This document shows positions 22,454-32,617 of a DNA stretch of 64,000 nucleotides, piece by piece. The DNA comes from Darksidea phi. Lineage: Eukaryota > Ascomycota > Dothideomycetes > Pleosporales > Lentitheciaceae. The stretch is from contig JASJFT010000030.1 in the NCBI GenBank assembly GCA_030770425.1, positions 186,001 through 250,000 of the forward strand, given 5' to 3'. The notes beneath the pieces were generated by a model. That model was not told the DNA's origin and did no database searches. It was given only the letters and a program-made list of their open reading frames with translations. Numbering within the stretch: the first letter of the stretch is position 1; every line of letters starts with the position of its first letter. Both the position numbers and the translations under genes were made by a program.

Positions 22454-24617
22454 ATGTTGTGGTCTGTTTCAGTGCTGAGTGTCGTGCTCGGTACTCTCCA
22501 AAGCACCTATGCACAGGACAACAGCTCATCAGCACTTCCTGACGTTTTGGATCGACCAACCATCGAGACACTCGGCAACAACAGTCTTTTTAATCGATGG
22601 CGACCCATCTCACATTTCAGCGCACCCGCTGGATGGATGAACGTGAGCCTTTCACGACTCCCCGCTGGGGCTTGATCTTATGCTTAGCTCATCACAGGAC
22701 CCATGTGGTATGATGTACGATCCGACAAGAGACCTGTATCATGTACACTATCAATGGCATCCATACCATATCAACTGGGGTATGTAATCTCGCCATGTCT
22801 CGAAGCCGCAAGTTGACTCTCTTGTAGGAAACATTTCTTGGGGGTATATGCAACCGATCCTCAAAACGTGACCGCGCTGATTATGAGTAGCCATGCGACC
22901 TCCCAGGACTTAGTCACCTGGACGGACGTAGGTGGCTGGGAAGGAAACAACGCTGAGTCGCTCGTTACCGGCGAGATCGGTTCGTACAATGGTCTCGGCA
23001 TCTTTTCAGGCACTGCTCAGCCCGTCAACCTTACGGGTGGGGAAGATGGCACTCTCCTCACTTTTTACACGTCTGTCTCCATCCTCCCGACGAACTGGAG
23101 AATTCCCTATGAGACCGGTACGGAAACACAGAGCATTGCTATCTCCACCGACGGAGGCGAGACCTGGGAGCAATACGAGAACAATCCCATCATCAGTGCG
23201 CCGCCGGAAGGGTGGAACGTCACTGGGTGGCGCGATCCGTTCGTCGAGCCATGGCCAGAGATGGATGCCATTTTGAACCAAGAAGAGCCCCACTACTATG
23301 CTGTCTTTGGGTCTGGTATTAAGGGCGTCGGCCCGCGCATACCCTTCTATAGTGCACCAGCCAGCAACTTGACAGATTGGACCTTCTTAGGCGCCCTGTG
23401 GGAGCCTTCCGCCAACGGAAGTCTAGGCAGCGTGCTCGAGACTGGCACGTACGCCTACAACTTCGAAGTGTAAGTCCATCTCATTTCTTCCGCTTTCATA
23501 CAGCACTGATCGCCCTAGGTCCAACTTCTTCTCTTTGACGGACGTCGACGGCGAAGTGCATTACTACGTTTTAATGGGTACTGAGGGCGGCAACACGACA
23601 TTCCATCCTCGCCAGCAATGGGGTCTTTGGAACGAAGGCATAGTGTCGCGACGAGAGAATGGCTCCGCGCGCTTCACCCCAATTGCGGGCGGAGCGATCG
23701 ACTCCGGCCTGCTGTACGCCGTCACCAGCTTCAACGACACAAAGAACAACCGTCGCGTCCAATGGGGCTGGGCAAACGACGATCTGAACGACTTTTATAA
23801 CCAGCAAGGATTCCAAGGAGCATTCGCTCTTCCGCGTGAAATGTATGTCCTCAAGACGACCGGTCTTATCAATTCCGATGGCGGCTTGACCACGCTCGGC
23901 AACAATCGCGTGGCCGAACATGAAGACGGAACGTTCACAGCATGGACACTTGCCGCTCGTCCTCTTCCTGAAGTCGTGTCCGGAATCCGCAACGGCACGT
24001 CGCAGCAAACCTACGTTTTCAACGGCACAACATCCAAGAGTAGCATTGTCGGCCAAGGCAGCAGCCACATGGAGATTTCCGCCACATTTCGCAACTTTAC
24101 AGGCCCTGCTGGTCTTACCATTGCTGCCTCTCCCGAAAGCGAAGAATACACGACCATCTGGTGGGACCCTTCGAACTATACCGTCAACGTCGAGAGGTCT
24201 AGCTCATCTTCCATTGAGAATATCGCCCAAAACTATACAGTCATTGGCTACTTCTACCCATACACACGTCAGAGGGGAGGCACCGAGGATGTTGTGATGA
24301 ATGTCTTCATCGATGGCTCGCTCGTGGAGCTATACATTAACGTAAGCCCTTTCGTCTTTTGTCCTCAGTTCTTCATTCCGTGCTTACACAACGGACAGGA
24401 CCGCTTTTGGCTCACAACGCGCATATACCCCGGTCGCACCGATTCCGTTGGCTTCGGTCCCTTCGTCGCCGAAGGTGCATCCGTCGAGGTTTCGCGCATC
24501 AGTGCTTGGATCAATACTTCCAACATCTTCCCCAGCAGGCCGTTGAACTCGAGCAGCGAGCTGATTTTCGATACAGCTGAGCAGACAAACAATTATACAT
24601 GGTGGTCTGGTAACTAG
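22454..24617 (+). CDS. Secreted GH32 beta-fructosidase/invertase
   Basis: Six exons: 22454-22642, 22698-22779, 22828-22843, 22891-23469, 23519-24341, 24399-24617 (635 aa). A signal peptide (MLWSVSVLSVVLGTLQSTYA) starts the protein. The GH32 nucleophile motif WMNDPCG spans the first junction (Asp about 64), the transition-state RDP motif lies at about 210 (GWRDPF), and the acid/base Glu is in NFEVSNFF at about 288, again across a splice site. A C-terminal beta-sandwich follows (DGSLVELYIN). Exon 3 is only 16 bases; without it the conserved HINWGNISWGHATS could not be read. It hydrolyses or transfers fructose from sucrose or fructans outside the cell. Many NxS/T sites suggest N-glycosylation. 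Confidence 0.92.
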
Positions 24618-25292
24618 GGTTTCACTCAACTTTGAGAACTCGAGATTTCCATCATACTGATGTCACTTCTGCGGTTTGTATATACGAACACCTCGTTCAA
24701 AGCCGTATGATATTTGCCATTAATAACAAATTGCGCTCTCACTCGATTCTTTTAGCATGCCTGTTGTGGTTACTTACGCACCACTTCTCTTCGAGACTAC
24801 AGTCGATTACTACTTGCGGAATGAGAAGGCCGACTCCCGAGATCTCCAGTGCAATGACACCTATAGATCAACTCACTAAGCCGAAATTCTGCCACTTACT
24901 TCTTTTATTTACCCTGCCGATACGATATATAATTCTCTTCGATCCCACCATGCTTTTCGATATACATATTGGCAATGGGCGGCAGTATAAGTGTGCTACC
25001 CTTCGCTACCGCCGTTGGAGTCTACCAACGTTCTGCTCGACGATTCTAACTCTTGTTCCTTTTTATCACCTGTTAAGAAACATTACCTTGTCAGTCATAA
25101 ATATCCCTAATAATTAATAGTACTATACGCAGCCCGATAACGTCATTATCGTGTATACGGCGGAGGCACCTTTACGTGTATAAACTCCTACTTTATTTCG
25201 TACGGACCTTACAAAAGAGACTCCCCCTATGAAAATCCAAACCAACAACTAGCAGGAAGCCTAGTCATCCCATTGCTCTAGCTAATGTTGTG
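24618..25292. other. Intergenic with a dispersed repeat copy
   Basis: AT-rich 3' region. Positions 25204-25243 (CCTTACAAAAGAGACTCCCC...) have a diverged partner at 38429-38468. No supported gene. Confidence 0.5.
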
Positions 25293-25949
25293 CTACTCTC
25301 CGGAAAGTATGGCTTCTTCTGCGGATCCGACAACCCCTCTAACAATTTCAGAAGGCGTTAGCGGCGTAGCAAACACGCTATTAGGCCCAGGCGTGATACC
25401 AACGCTACTTGCCGTAACGCTCTCAGTCTCCTCCTCGACTGAAGAACCTACAACGACGAGATTCCCTCGCTTCTGTTGGAAGAGTGGTAGCGCGCTCTGG
25501 ATGGCATGAATGCGCGGACCGAGCGAGTATTCCAAAACATTCCACAGGATCTTGCGGGCCTCGCGCAGCGCCGCTTCATCCTCAAACATGCAGCCGTAGA
25601 TTTGCTTCATGTAGTGCGTGGGCATGCCTTCGTATTCATCGTCGTCGTTAGCGCGCCAGTGTATTCAGATGCGCACCGTCTGTATGTCGGTGGTTACGGA
25701 GACGTGGTAGGCTTCGAGGTGGGTTGCTTTGCGCTCATATGCGACATTGTAAAACTCTTCAAGGTAGGTGAGAATAGTCACGCCGTCGGGGGCACACTGA
25801 GTCTGGGCATGGAAGTGCGTTGTCGAGCATGTGGGCGTTTTCCACTGCGAGGTAAGAAAGGGTGCGAGATGCCAAAGATTATTTTCGGCAGCGGCGCGCC
25901 AGTGTCCCATGGCTTGGCAGCTTCGAACCCCGCCCGAGTCCATCTTCAT
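25293..25949 (-). pseudogene. Broken uncharacterised fungal gene with one in-frame stop
   Basis: A single minus-strand frame reads VTILTYLEEFYNVAYE, then HVSVTTDIQTVRI, a TGA stop at 25667-25665, then IHWRANDDDEYEGMP and YMKQIYGCMFEDEAALREAR without a frame change. Similarity continues smoothly across the stop, so it replaces one residue in the middle of a conserved block. The C-terminal half resembles a common uncharacterised ascomycete family (pattern QTVxIxIHW, MKQIYGCMF). The 5' end lies only 31 bases from the start of the divergent HNH gene, so promoter and first exon may also be missing. A sequencing error at one base is the main alternative. Confidence 0.6.
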
Positions 25950-25980
25950 CTCCTCACGTCTTCATCCGCTCACCAGCTCG

Positions 25981-27384
25981 ATGAACCCACCCACCACGAC
26001 CGGCTCGTTAGCGTCAAGCTCGAATAGGAATCCCTCTCGAAAGCGCCCAAACGATGGCGATGGCGACTCGAACTGGGAGTCGAAGCGCTCGCGCGCCTCA
26101 AACACGTCGAGACCGTTCTCGATCACAGTCAAGGACCACATTCGCAACGTCTACCAAGACCGTTGCCTCTACTGCACAGGTCGCGACGTAGACGGCTGCC
26201 ACGTCTATGCAAGCACTGATGACAACTTCGACAACAGCTACCGATACGGACTCGTCAGCATCGACAGCCTCGGGAGCAAAGACAACGCCGTGCCTCTGTG
26301 CTCCTCGTGCCACAAGGCTTACGACCGAGTGTGGAGGCCGAAGCTCGTCATCATTCCCAGGTATCTCGACTTCTTTTCAACAGTGGAGGAGCAATGGCAG
26401 GCCGCAGCGAACGATGCGAATAACGCGAACGAAGAGGTCACGGCGCGCATCCCCCCAACCGCCGCCGACTACATGATACATTGCCGCAGCATTGAGGATG
26501 CCGATACATTTACACGAGGAGGCTTATACGCTTGCTTTGCGGACCGGGAATTTCTTGGTCGTCACCCAGAGACGGAGCCTGTCATCACGCAATGGCACGG
26601 CGATCCCATGGCCATGCTCTATCGGGCCATGGATGCCGCGCACAAGATTGTCAGGCCGCAGGGGCTGCCGATGAGGTTCAGGACACAGTTGCTGGACTTG
26701 AGGAGACTCTACGAGAAAGGGAATACCATCATGGAGGCTATGTGGGAGCGGCAGGGCGGCCCAGGACATGGCCCAAGCCAGAGGGGTAACTTCCAAGAGG
26801 ACATGCACGATGCCCGCCCAGGGCCACACGATCCCCATTCGATGCCTCCACCCGGCCATCAGCCGTTGCCCGATGACGCCGGCGGGAACCGCGGCTACAC
26901 TCACACTCACACTCGCAATCACGATCACGATCATGCCCACACGACGAATGGCATCATCTCTCCGCCACCATCCCATACGCCCTCGCCAAACTATGGCAAA
27001 CGGAAGCGATCCAGCTGTAACAACTCAGACGCTTCGCCGAAAAAGCGTGTGCAAGTCGACAAGCGCCTTTCAGCCGCGTCTCTACAATCGCTGGACTCGA
27101 CTCCGGATTCCCATCAATATGTGACTGAATTTCTTCAAAACTTAGCTACAACGCCTCCCGAGCCTGAGCCCCAGCAACCCTCGCCGCGGGACATCGACCT
27201 CGACGCCGAATTCAACGCCGACGCCGTATCGAATTGCACTTTATCGCCAGCGGAGACGGAATTGAAGAGGGAGTGTCGTCGGTGGGAAGGTCGGTGTGCA
27301 AATGATGCTATCAGGTACTGGCAGCGCGTCTTTGTAGCTGCTAGCGAGGCCTGTAGAGCTGCAGCTGCAGCTGTACGTACATAG
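25981..27384 (+). CDS. HNH-nuclease-like domain protein
   Basis: Single exon; ATG 25981 is chosen as the first start after the divergent gene's 5' end (467 aa). After a Ser/Arg-rich head, residues about 50-115 hold the zinc-HNH pattern CLYC...GCHV...DNAVPLCSSCHKAYD, matching HNH_2-type domains of fungi. The middle is helical; the second half is low-complexity with a His-rich run (THTHTRNHDHDHAHT) and a Lys/Arg patch (KKRVQVDKR) that could serve nuclear import. Fungal proteins of this type are mostly uncharacterised, so nuclease activity is not assured. An earlier ATG at 25909 would overlap the neighbouring gene. Confidence 0.72.
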   Translation: MNPPTTTGSLASSSNRNPSRKRPNDGDGDSNWESKRSRASNTSRPFSITVKDHIRNVYQDRCLYCTGRDVDGCHVYASTDDNFDNSYRYGLVSIDSLGSKDNAVPLCSSCHKAYDRVWRPKLVIIPRYLDFFSTVEEQWQAAANDANNANEEVTARIPPTAADYMIHCRSIEDADTFTRGGLYACFADREFLGRHPETEPVITQWHGDPMAMLYRAMDAAHKIVRPQGLPMRFRTQLLDLRRLYEKGNTIMEAMWERQGGPGHGPSQRGNFQEDMHDARPGPHDPHSMPPPGHQPLPDDAGGNRGYTHTHTRNHDHDHAHTTNGIISPPPSHTPSPNYGKRKRSSCNNSDASPKKRVQVDKRLSAASLQSLDSTPDSHQYVTEFLQNLATTPPEPEPQQPSPRDIDLDAEFNADAVSNCTLSPAETELKRECRRWEGRCANDAIRYWQRVFVAASEACRAAAAAVRT

Positions 27385-28311
27385 TTACAATAATATGATA
27401 TAATATACGCCGAAAAGAGGATCCTGAGGAAGCTGTTCAGGGCCGTAAAGTCGCTTTATCTTGTCATGACGTAGAAAGTGATACTGGTCTCGTACTATGC
27501 CATCGCTTCTGTCCAGCACAGCGTGGTACAGCACATACATACCTTGTAACAATCCATTCCCAACACGAGTAATAGTTGCGTCCAGCGGCTAAAGGGCTTT
27601 CCTCGAGGCTGTCTTTGGTTGGAATGATGATAACAGTAATTATGGCCTCGACTGATCGACGAAATGTAATTCGCATTGCGAAGCGAGTACACAGTCGACT
27701 GCTATGAGGAAATGCCAGATCAGTGAATGGTGCCTGGCAGAGCCAAGGTCACCTAAAAAGTCTCTTCGAGGCAGCTGTTCCTGAATAGCAGGACTTAGGC
27801 TGAAAGGCCCCAGGTAGTCGTGCCTGACTAATGCTATTGGTCAAGCGTTGTTACCTGAGTAGCGGGACTTGAATCGAGGGCTCCAGGTAGTTATATCTGA
27901 GGAGTCCTATACAGGTACAGTTACTAGCGAAACCGGCTTTACCTTAGATACGGCTGTAACACAATTCTAACTTATCCTATTAGTAAATACCTTAGTACTC
28001 TACCTTACGTATCTGGTTAGATGTAATTGGCGATTTGCTATGGTACAAGAAGGTACTTCTCTATGACAGCTTTAGCTAACATCCCTCTGCACGTAGTATG
28101 TCGGAGTCGCGCCGCAAATCTCAAAATGAGACCGACGAAATCGTGATTATCTTGGTCATGTTGGTGTACCCACCTCGGGGTCCAATCCCAACAGCCAAAA
28201 GCGGCCTCACTTCAGCATTGCGTCCAACTAAGCCCTATCACGATATACCTGGATCGCGAGTGTCCAAATGGAGCCGGCAAATCGCATGAATAAAACAGGA
28301 GATACAGGCCT
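27385..28311. other. Intergenic with repeat debris
   Basis: Contains the direct repeat at 27778-27900 and AT-rich sequence. No supported gene. A small frame at 28098-28289 has no recognisable product. Confidence 0.45.
27778..27900. repeat. Diverged direct repeat, about 50 bp x2
   Basis: 27778-27827 and 27851-27900 share TTMCCTGARTAGCRGGACTT...CCAGGTAGT...TCTGA with mainly C/T and G/A differences, again RIP-like. Confidence 0.5.
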
Positions 28312-28734
28312 AAGGAGCATCTCTTAGCCTTATCTGACTTCCAACCCTGGCAGGCTATGAATCCAAGAGATAAGGTCTAGGGCATACTCGGCATTGTGGA
28401 ATGGCCTGCTAGTGACCTACCGCTCAAACCAGACTACGAAAAGTCGATACAAGACGTCTTTATTGACGCCATTAAAGCGCTTCTTCACACGAGCGGAGAA
28501 CTTTCCTTCTTATCCGCTGCACATGATGGCACCAGAGTTAGGCCTTCCTGGCTTTCTTGGTGGGATGGCAAAAGTTCCGGGGCGGATTTACGAGTGCTGC
28601 CATGTTGGTCCGCACGTGGAGGAAAAGAGCTGCGGCATTGGAGAGTGTTCCCTTCGGGAGAGCTTCTTCTAAGCGGATTCAAGTTTGGTTGCATCAGGAA
28701 AACGATACCAACACTGTGCTTCGAAGATGTCTAG
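28312..28734 (+). pseudogene. HET-domain (heterokaryon incompatibility) protein relic
   Basis: One frame reads EHLLALSDFQPWQAMNPRDKV, a TAG stop, GILGIVEWPASDLPLKPDYE, KSIQDVFIDAIKALL and RVRPSWLSWW. The PRDKV(Y)GILGIV segment followed by DYxKSxxDVF is the standard mid-region of fungal HET proteins, and the stop stands where a tyrosine is expected. The frame ends with RVFPSGELLLSGFKFGCIR, like the usual C-terminal domain start. The N-terminal HET core and most of the C-terminus are missing. In living genes these proteins trigger self/non-self cell death. Confidence 0.6.
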
Positions 28735-29580
28735 GCGGCACTGGTCTCCGGTAGCGACCTTTCTACCCATGTTTTCAATCTCTGGCTTCATTTTGTGAGC
28801 ACATGATGAGTTAAATGAATTAAAGCGATGCGGATATGTTTCTCATTTGAGCTTCTAGGATGAGGTAGTTATGTATGATCCATCAAAACGGCCGGAGGGA
28901 ACGATACTTTTGAAAGGAATGTATTCTGCTGGTCTGAAACCCTAGCCACGGCTCCGTCGTAGGAATACCCCAAATGGTGAGTAAAGGAACTCTTTCTCTT
29001 GCAGCACCTATCTCATCCGCCGACGCACCATTCTATAGCTACTAATGTCGGAATCCCGCATATGCCTTCGCTCAACCCGTACATATCGGAATGCGGAATT
29101 GATGGAGAAGCTGCGAGCATAAGACAGACAACCCAACTCGTAGATTGATGGTAAGCACGTGGCAAGCAATTGGACCTCTGCAAAACCGCGAGATTTCCCG
29201 TTAAACCAAAAGTTCTTATTGAGGTTTGCAAAGATAAAGCAAGAGGTTGGTGGTATGCAGGTCGAGATAATGAGAGGAGAAAATATTAGACCGGTCGGTG
29301 GGACGTTGAGGTACTCAAGGGCTCTCAGGGGAGGAAAAGCCCTCCGTGATTCAAGTCCATTGCACGGCCATTGCACGATATAAATTGCAGCATGCAACCA
29401 ATTTCCAGCTAATATTTCGGTGAATGTTGAGATATTTCTTCGCCGCGGGCCAATATCGAGCAACGCTATGTCGGCTAGAGAAACTACACTACGCATGAGC
29501 CTAGGGCCACGATATATAGAATCAATAAACCCCACTTCTTCGATCTTCAGTACCCTGTCAGAAAAGCGTTGGCTGCAATC
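28735..29580. other. Intergenic, promoter of the astacin locus
   Basis: A minus-strand frame of 175 codons (29535-29008) is present but has no family resemblance, a long run of Ile/Ser/Arg-rich sequence and no splice or start support. I treat it as chance. GATATATAGAA near 29510 could be the TATA region of the gene at 29581. Confidence 0.4.
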
Positions 29581-30992
29581 ATGAAGCTGTCGAAGTTGAG
29601 GGCAGACAAGCTGGTAATATGCCTCATAGCATGGCTTCTCCTCCTCACTCCTCTTGCTATCGGCGATGCATCACTCCATATCATACGAGAGCCGACGATG
29701 CTGCCCGATCCCGAAGCACCTGTACCTACCACCTTCAACAACACTTTTCACCGTGTCTTACCTAGATGGTCGAGCCGTAAGTCCAGCCACCCGTTTTGTA
29801 TCATTCCGGCTAATTGCGACTAACTCAACACAACGGATAGCCTTTCCCGCCGGTTTCTACAAAGTCACTCCGTGGCCTATCACAGGCCTGGTTATAAGAC
29901 GCCGACGCGTCAGATACTGCTATGCGACCGAAGAAACACGCAACAAAGTATACTGCAAGGTCCAAGGAGCTATAAAACTCTGGAGCGACGCCCTTGGTGG
30001 CCCCGCCAGCGCCGAGACTGGCCACAACCTCGCCTTTACTGAAGCGAAGAAGTTTGGGAAGGAGCAGCGCTGCTATCAAGACTTTGATTACGCTACGTGG
30101 AAGGGCACGCACAACCCACTGGTCGATGAAGATGTTCTGCATATATATCTGAACGAGGCACAAAAGGATGGGTATTCTTCTTCGACGGTGGGGTATAGGG
30201 TAACGGGTGGCCCTGGTCATCAGGATATCACGTTCGCAGGGAATATTGACGAGCCAACTATTGCGCATGAGGTAAGCCTGATTGAAGTTTGGAAAAGCTG
30301 GAGCTAACACCTTACAGATTGGGCATGTTCTAGGATTCTATCATGAGCACGTGCGCAGCGATCGTAAGTAATATCCCTAGTATGCTAGGCGGTATGTGGT
30401 TGCAAACTCTCATCCCAGTATTGTAAGCCTCACGAATGCTTCGCCTGCTGACCAGGTCCGCAGGCGATGACTACGTTGAATACCGCTGTTCAAAAGTGGA
30501 GGGTTTCGCAAAAGCGCTCGCGGCCGCAATGAAAGACAACATTCCGTACCACGAAGCCAACGACAAGCTTTGCAACGACTTGAAATTCGCCCAAAAATAC
30601 CACTTCCGTGGGGAGGAGTTCACGAAGGCTTCGCACATGGTCCCAATGAAGCCAGAATCAATGGGGGAAGCTTTGATGTGGATTCAATTAGTGAGCAAGG
30701 CCAAGCATGAAACAACTGGCTAAGGGTATTGCTAATACTGATAGTGTTATATTCCTCCCGCCATTTCTCCAATGATCAATGCATGCATGGGAACATGGAC
30801 GAGTGCCCTTTGGTTCAAATCCGAAAGGAAAACGGAGTGAAGGTGGGCACGAAGCCGATAGAGAAAAGAAAGACGCCATCAAAGGGGGACGCCGAATTCG
30901 TTCGCAAATATTATCCTTGGGAAGAAGAAGAGTCAAAGGAGAAGGATTCGAAAAAGGAAGGTTCGAAGGAGTCGAACGGCAATATCGGTTAG
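29581..30992 (+). pseudogene. Secreted astacin-type (M12A) metalloprotease with 1-nt frameshift
   Basis: Exons 29581-29776, 29841-30271, 30318-30363, 30464-30690 and 30745-30992. The protein has a signal peptide (VICLIAWLLLLTPLAIG). The astacin zinc signature HEIGHVLGFYHEHVRSD is complete once introns 2 and 3 are removed, and DSIMLYSS provides the Met-turn. In exon 4 the frame breaks at about 30627: before it the sequence reads KYHFRGEEFTK, after it the +1 frame reads GFAHGPNEA and GGSFDVDSI, which matches the paralogue at 63336-64000. One missing base in a GG run explains it. Without repair, translation stops at 30723 before the Met-turn. The last exon ends in a Lys/Glu-rich tail. Either a recent pseudogene or an assembly error. 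Confidence 0.78.
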
Positions 30993-31632
30993 CCGATAGT
31001 TTGGCGGATGAGACTAGCGCTAGTACGTTGTTCGCTCGAAGTGCACGGGGAGGAGTTCTACGAGGCATCAGCTCGCTCAACGCCAGTATCGCGAACTTGA
31101 GCGTGGTGGCATAGCTATACCCTCCTGTGTATCACGATACACGCGAAAGTAGATCTAGTCCCATACTCCAAATCGCTATTTCCTCCTCTCAGAAGCATTT
31201 TAACTTTATCTTTACGTGATATCTATTAACTCATGGTAATCATCTCGTATTTCATAATGTAGTTTAGGCTTCTATTTAAGTCTTTAATAATAGCGATTAG
31301 CGGAATAAGGCACATGAGGTGCATCGAGTGACCAAGTCTTTGCAAAGAAGCGAGCTTCACTTTTCCCACATAGCAAGGCAGTAGGAGACAATATTCTTTA
31401 TTGGTGGAATTTGCCGATATCGTTGACATCTCAGTGAGGATGAAACCAACTGCTGCTAACAGCTCAATCACCTTGATCAATCTGAGTCGTGGGTTCGGAT
31501 CAGGTTCGCGCCATGCGAGCCTAGGATCTTCGGTGCTTTTAACTCTCGCAGCTAAGAATACAGTCTCATTGGGTGTGTTTCTTGCACCTAAATTTCATCA
31601 GCTTATAATCCTCACCTTTTTTGCCCTATAAC
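30993..31632. other. Intergenic, no gene seen
   Basis: AT-rich 3' flank of the astacin locus. Nothing supportable. Confidence 0.45.
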
Positions 31633-32097
31633 TAATAGATATGGCCAGATATACTAGCCGGCATATTCCGGGTCCGCATCAACTTGGACGACGCCAGCGC
31701 CGTTATATCCTGCACAACGGCCGGCGGCTATTTCAAACCCATCTACCACCCAGCGGACCCTCCCACCCGTTCACGCAATAACACGCTTCACGCCGCGGAG
31801 CTCGTACAAGGTCTAGCTGCAGCGGAACATTGACGGTTTGTGCAGGTAAGTCTGCTCTTATGCAAGATGCAAGGTGCAAGATTAGCAAACCGAATGAAAT
31901 GAAATGGATTGGATTGTAGAGTGGTGCTGACTGAGGTGGCGTGGCGTGGTAGGTCTGCGGAAATCCATAGTACGACTTGTGAGGTAGAGTATAAGCCGGG
32001 TGTTTATATGCAGACGGTTAGTTTGAGTAATGCTGAGAAGCGGGTTGGGGATGTGAAGTGGAGTGGTAGTCAGCCGTATTTGTTTGCTGCTTCGTGA
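31633..32097 (+). other. Possible coding remnant or last exons of an unknown gene
   Basis: A GC-rich island where several frames are open. The best reading joins 31821-31845 (after a CTGCAG acceptor) to 31919-32097 through a GTAAGT...TTGTAG intron, giving RNIDGLC|RVVLTEVAWRG and ending KWSGSQPYLFAAS. Upstream exons could not be fixed. No family recognised; it could equally be a gene fragment. Confidence 0.25.
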
Positions 32098-32617
32098 GGA
32101 GATGTGCTATGCGGAGGGTTTATGGTCGAATTGATGGTAGTAAATAGGGGAAATCGATATATTGCTAAGCAGAGGCACTTACAATATGTCTCTTATTTGC
32201 GTAATGGACAAGTTGTAAACGTAATTGAACAGGTTGCATTGTCCAGTCAACTTCGCACTCTCTATCCACCCAACCAAACCCGCCCAATGGATCCACTATG
32301 CAACACAGAAGAAAGCAGCTGCTCAAATAAAAAGACTACCAATTTCGTAACCTGGCATCTAACTGGAAAGAACCCCAATCAATAATATTGTCCCAACTCG
32401 AACCAATCCATCCCAAAAGAAGGAAGCTCCCCTGCACCGCAGAGGAGAGGCTTGAAATGAAGAATTAAACAGCCGTTAATAGTTCCACAGCATTGCAGAA
32501 AAGTTCGTCTTCCACCACTGTCATTTCTACGCGTTCAACAACCAGCTTCTCTGAAAAAAGAGTCGTAGTCACAACGTCGATAAACCAGTCACAGCATGTA
32601 CACTTTCCGATGACTGC
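32098..32617. other. Convergent 3' spacer, no gene
   Basis: No supported frame or repeat. Confidence 0.45.

Noticed and set aside
29008..29535. 175-codon minus-strand frame upstream of the astacin
   Set aside because: No family resemblance, no splice context, and it overlaps the likely promoter. Probably chance.
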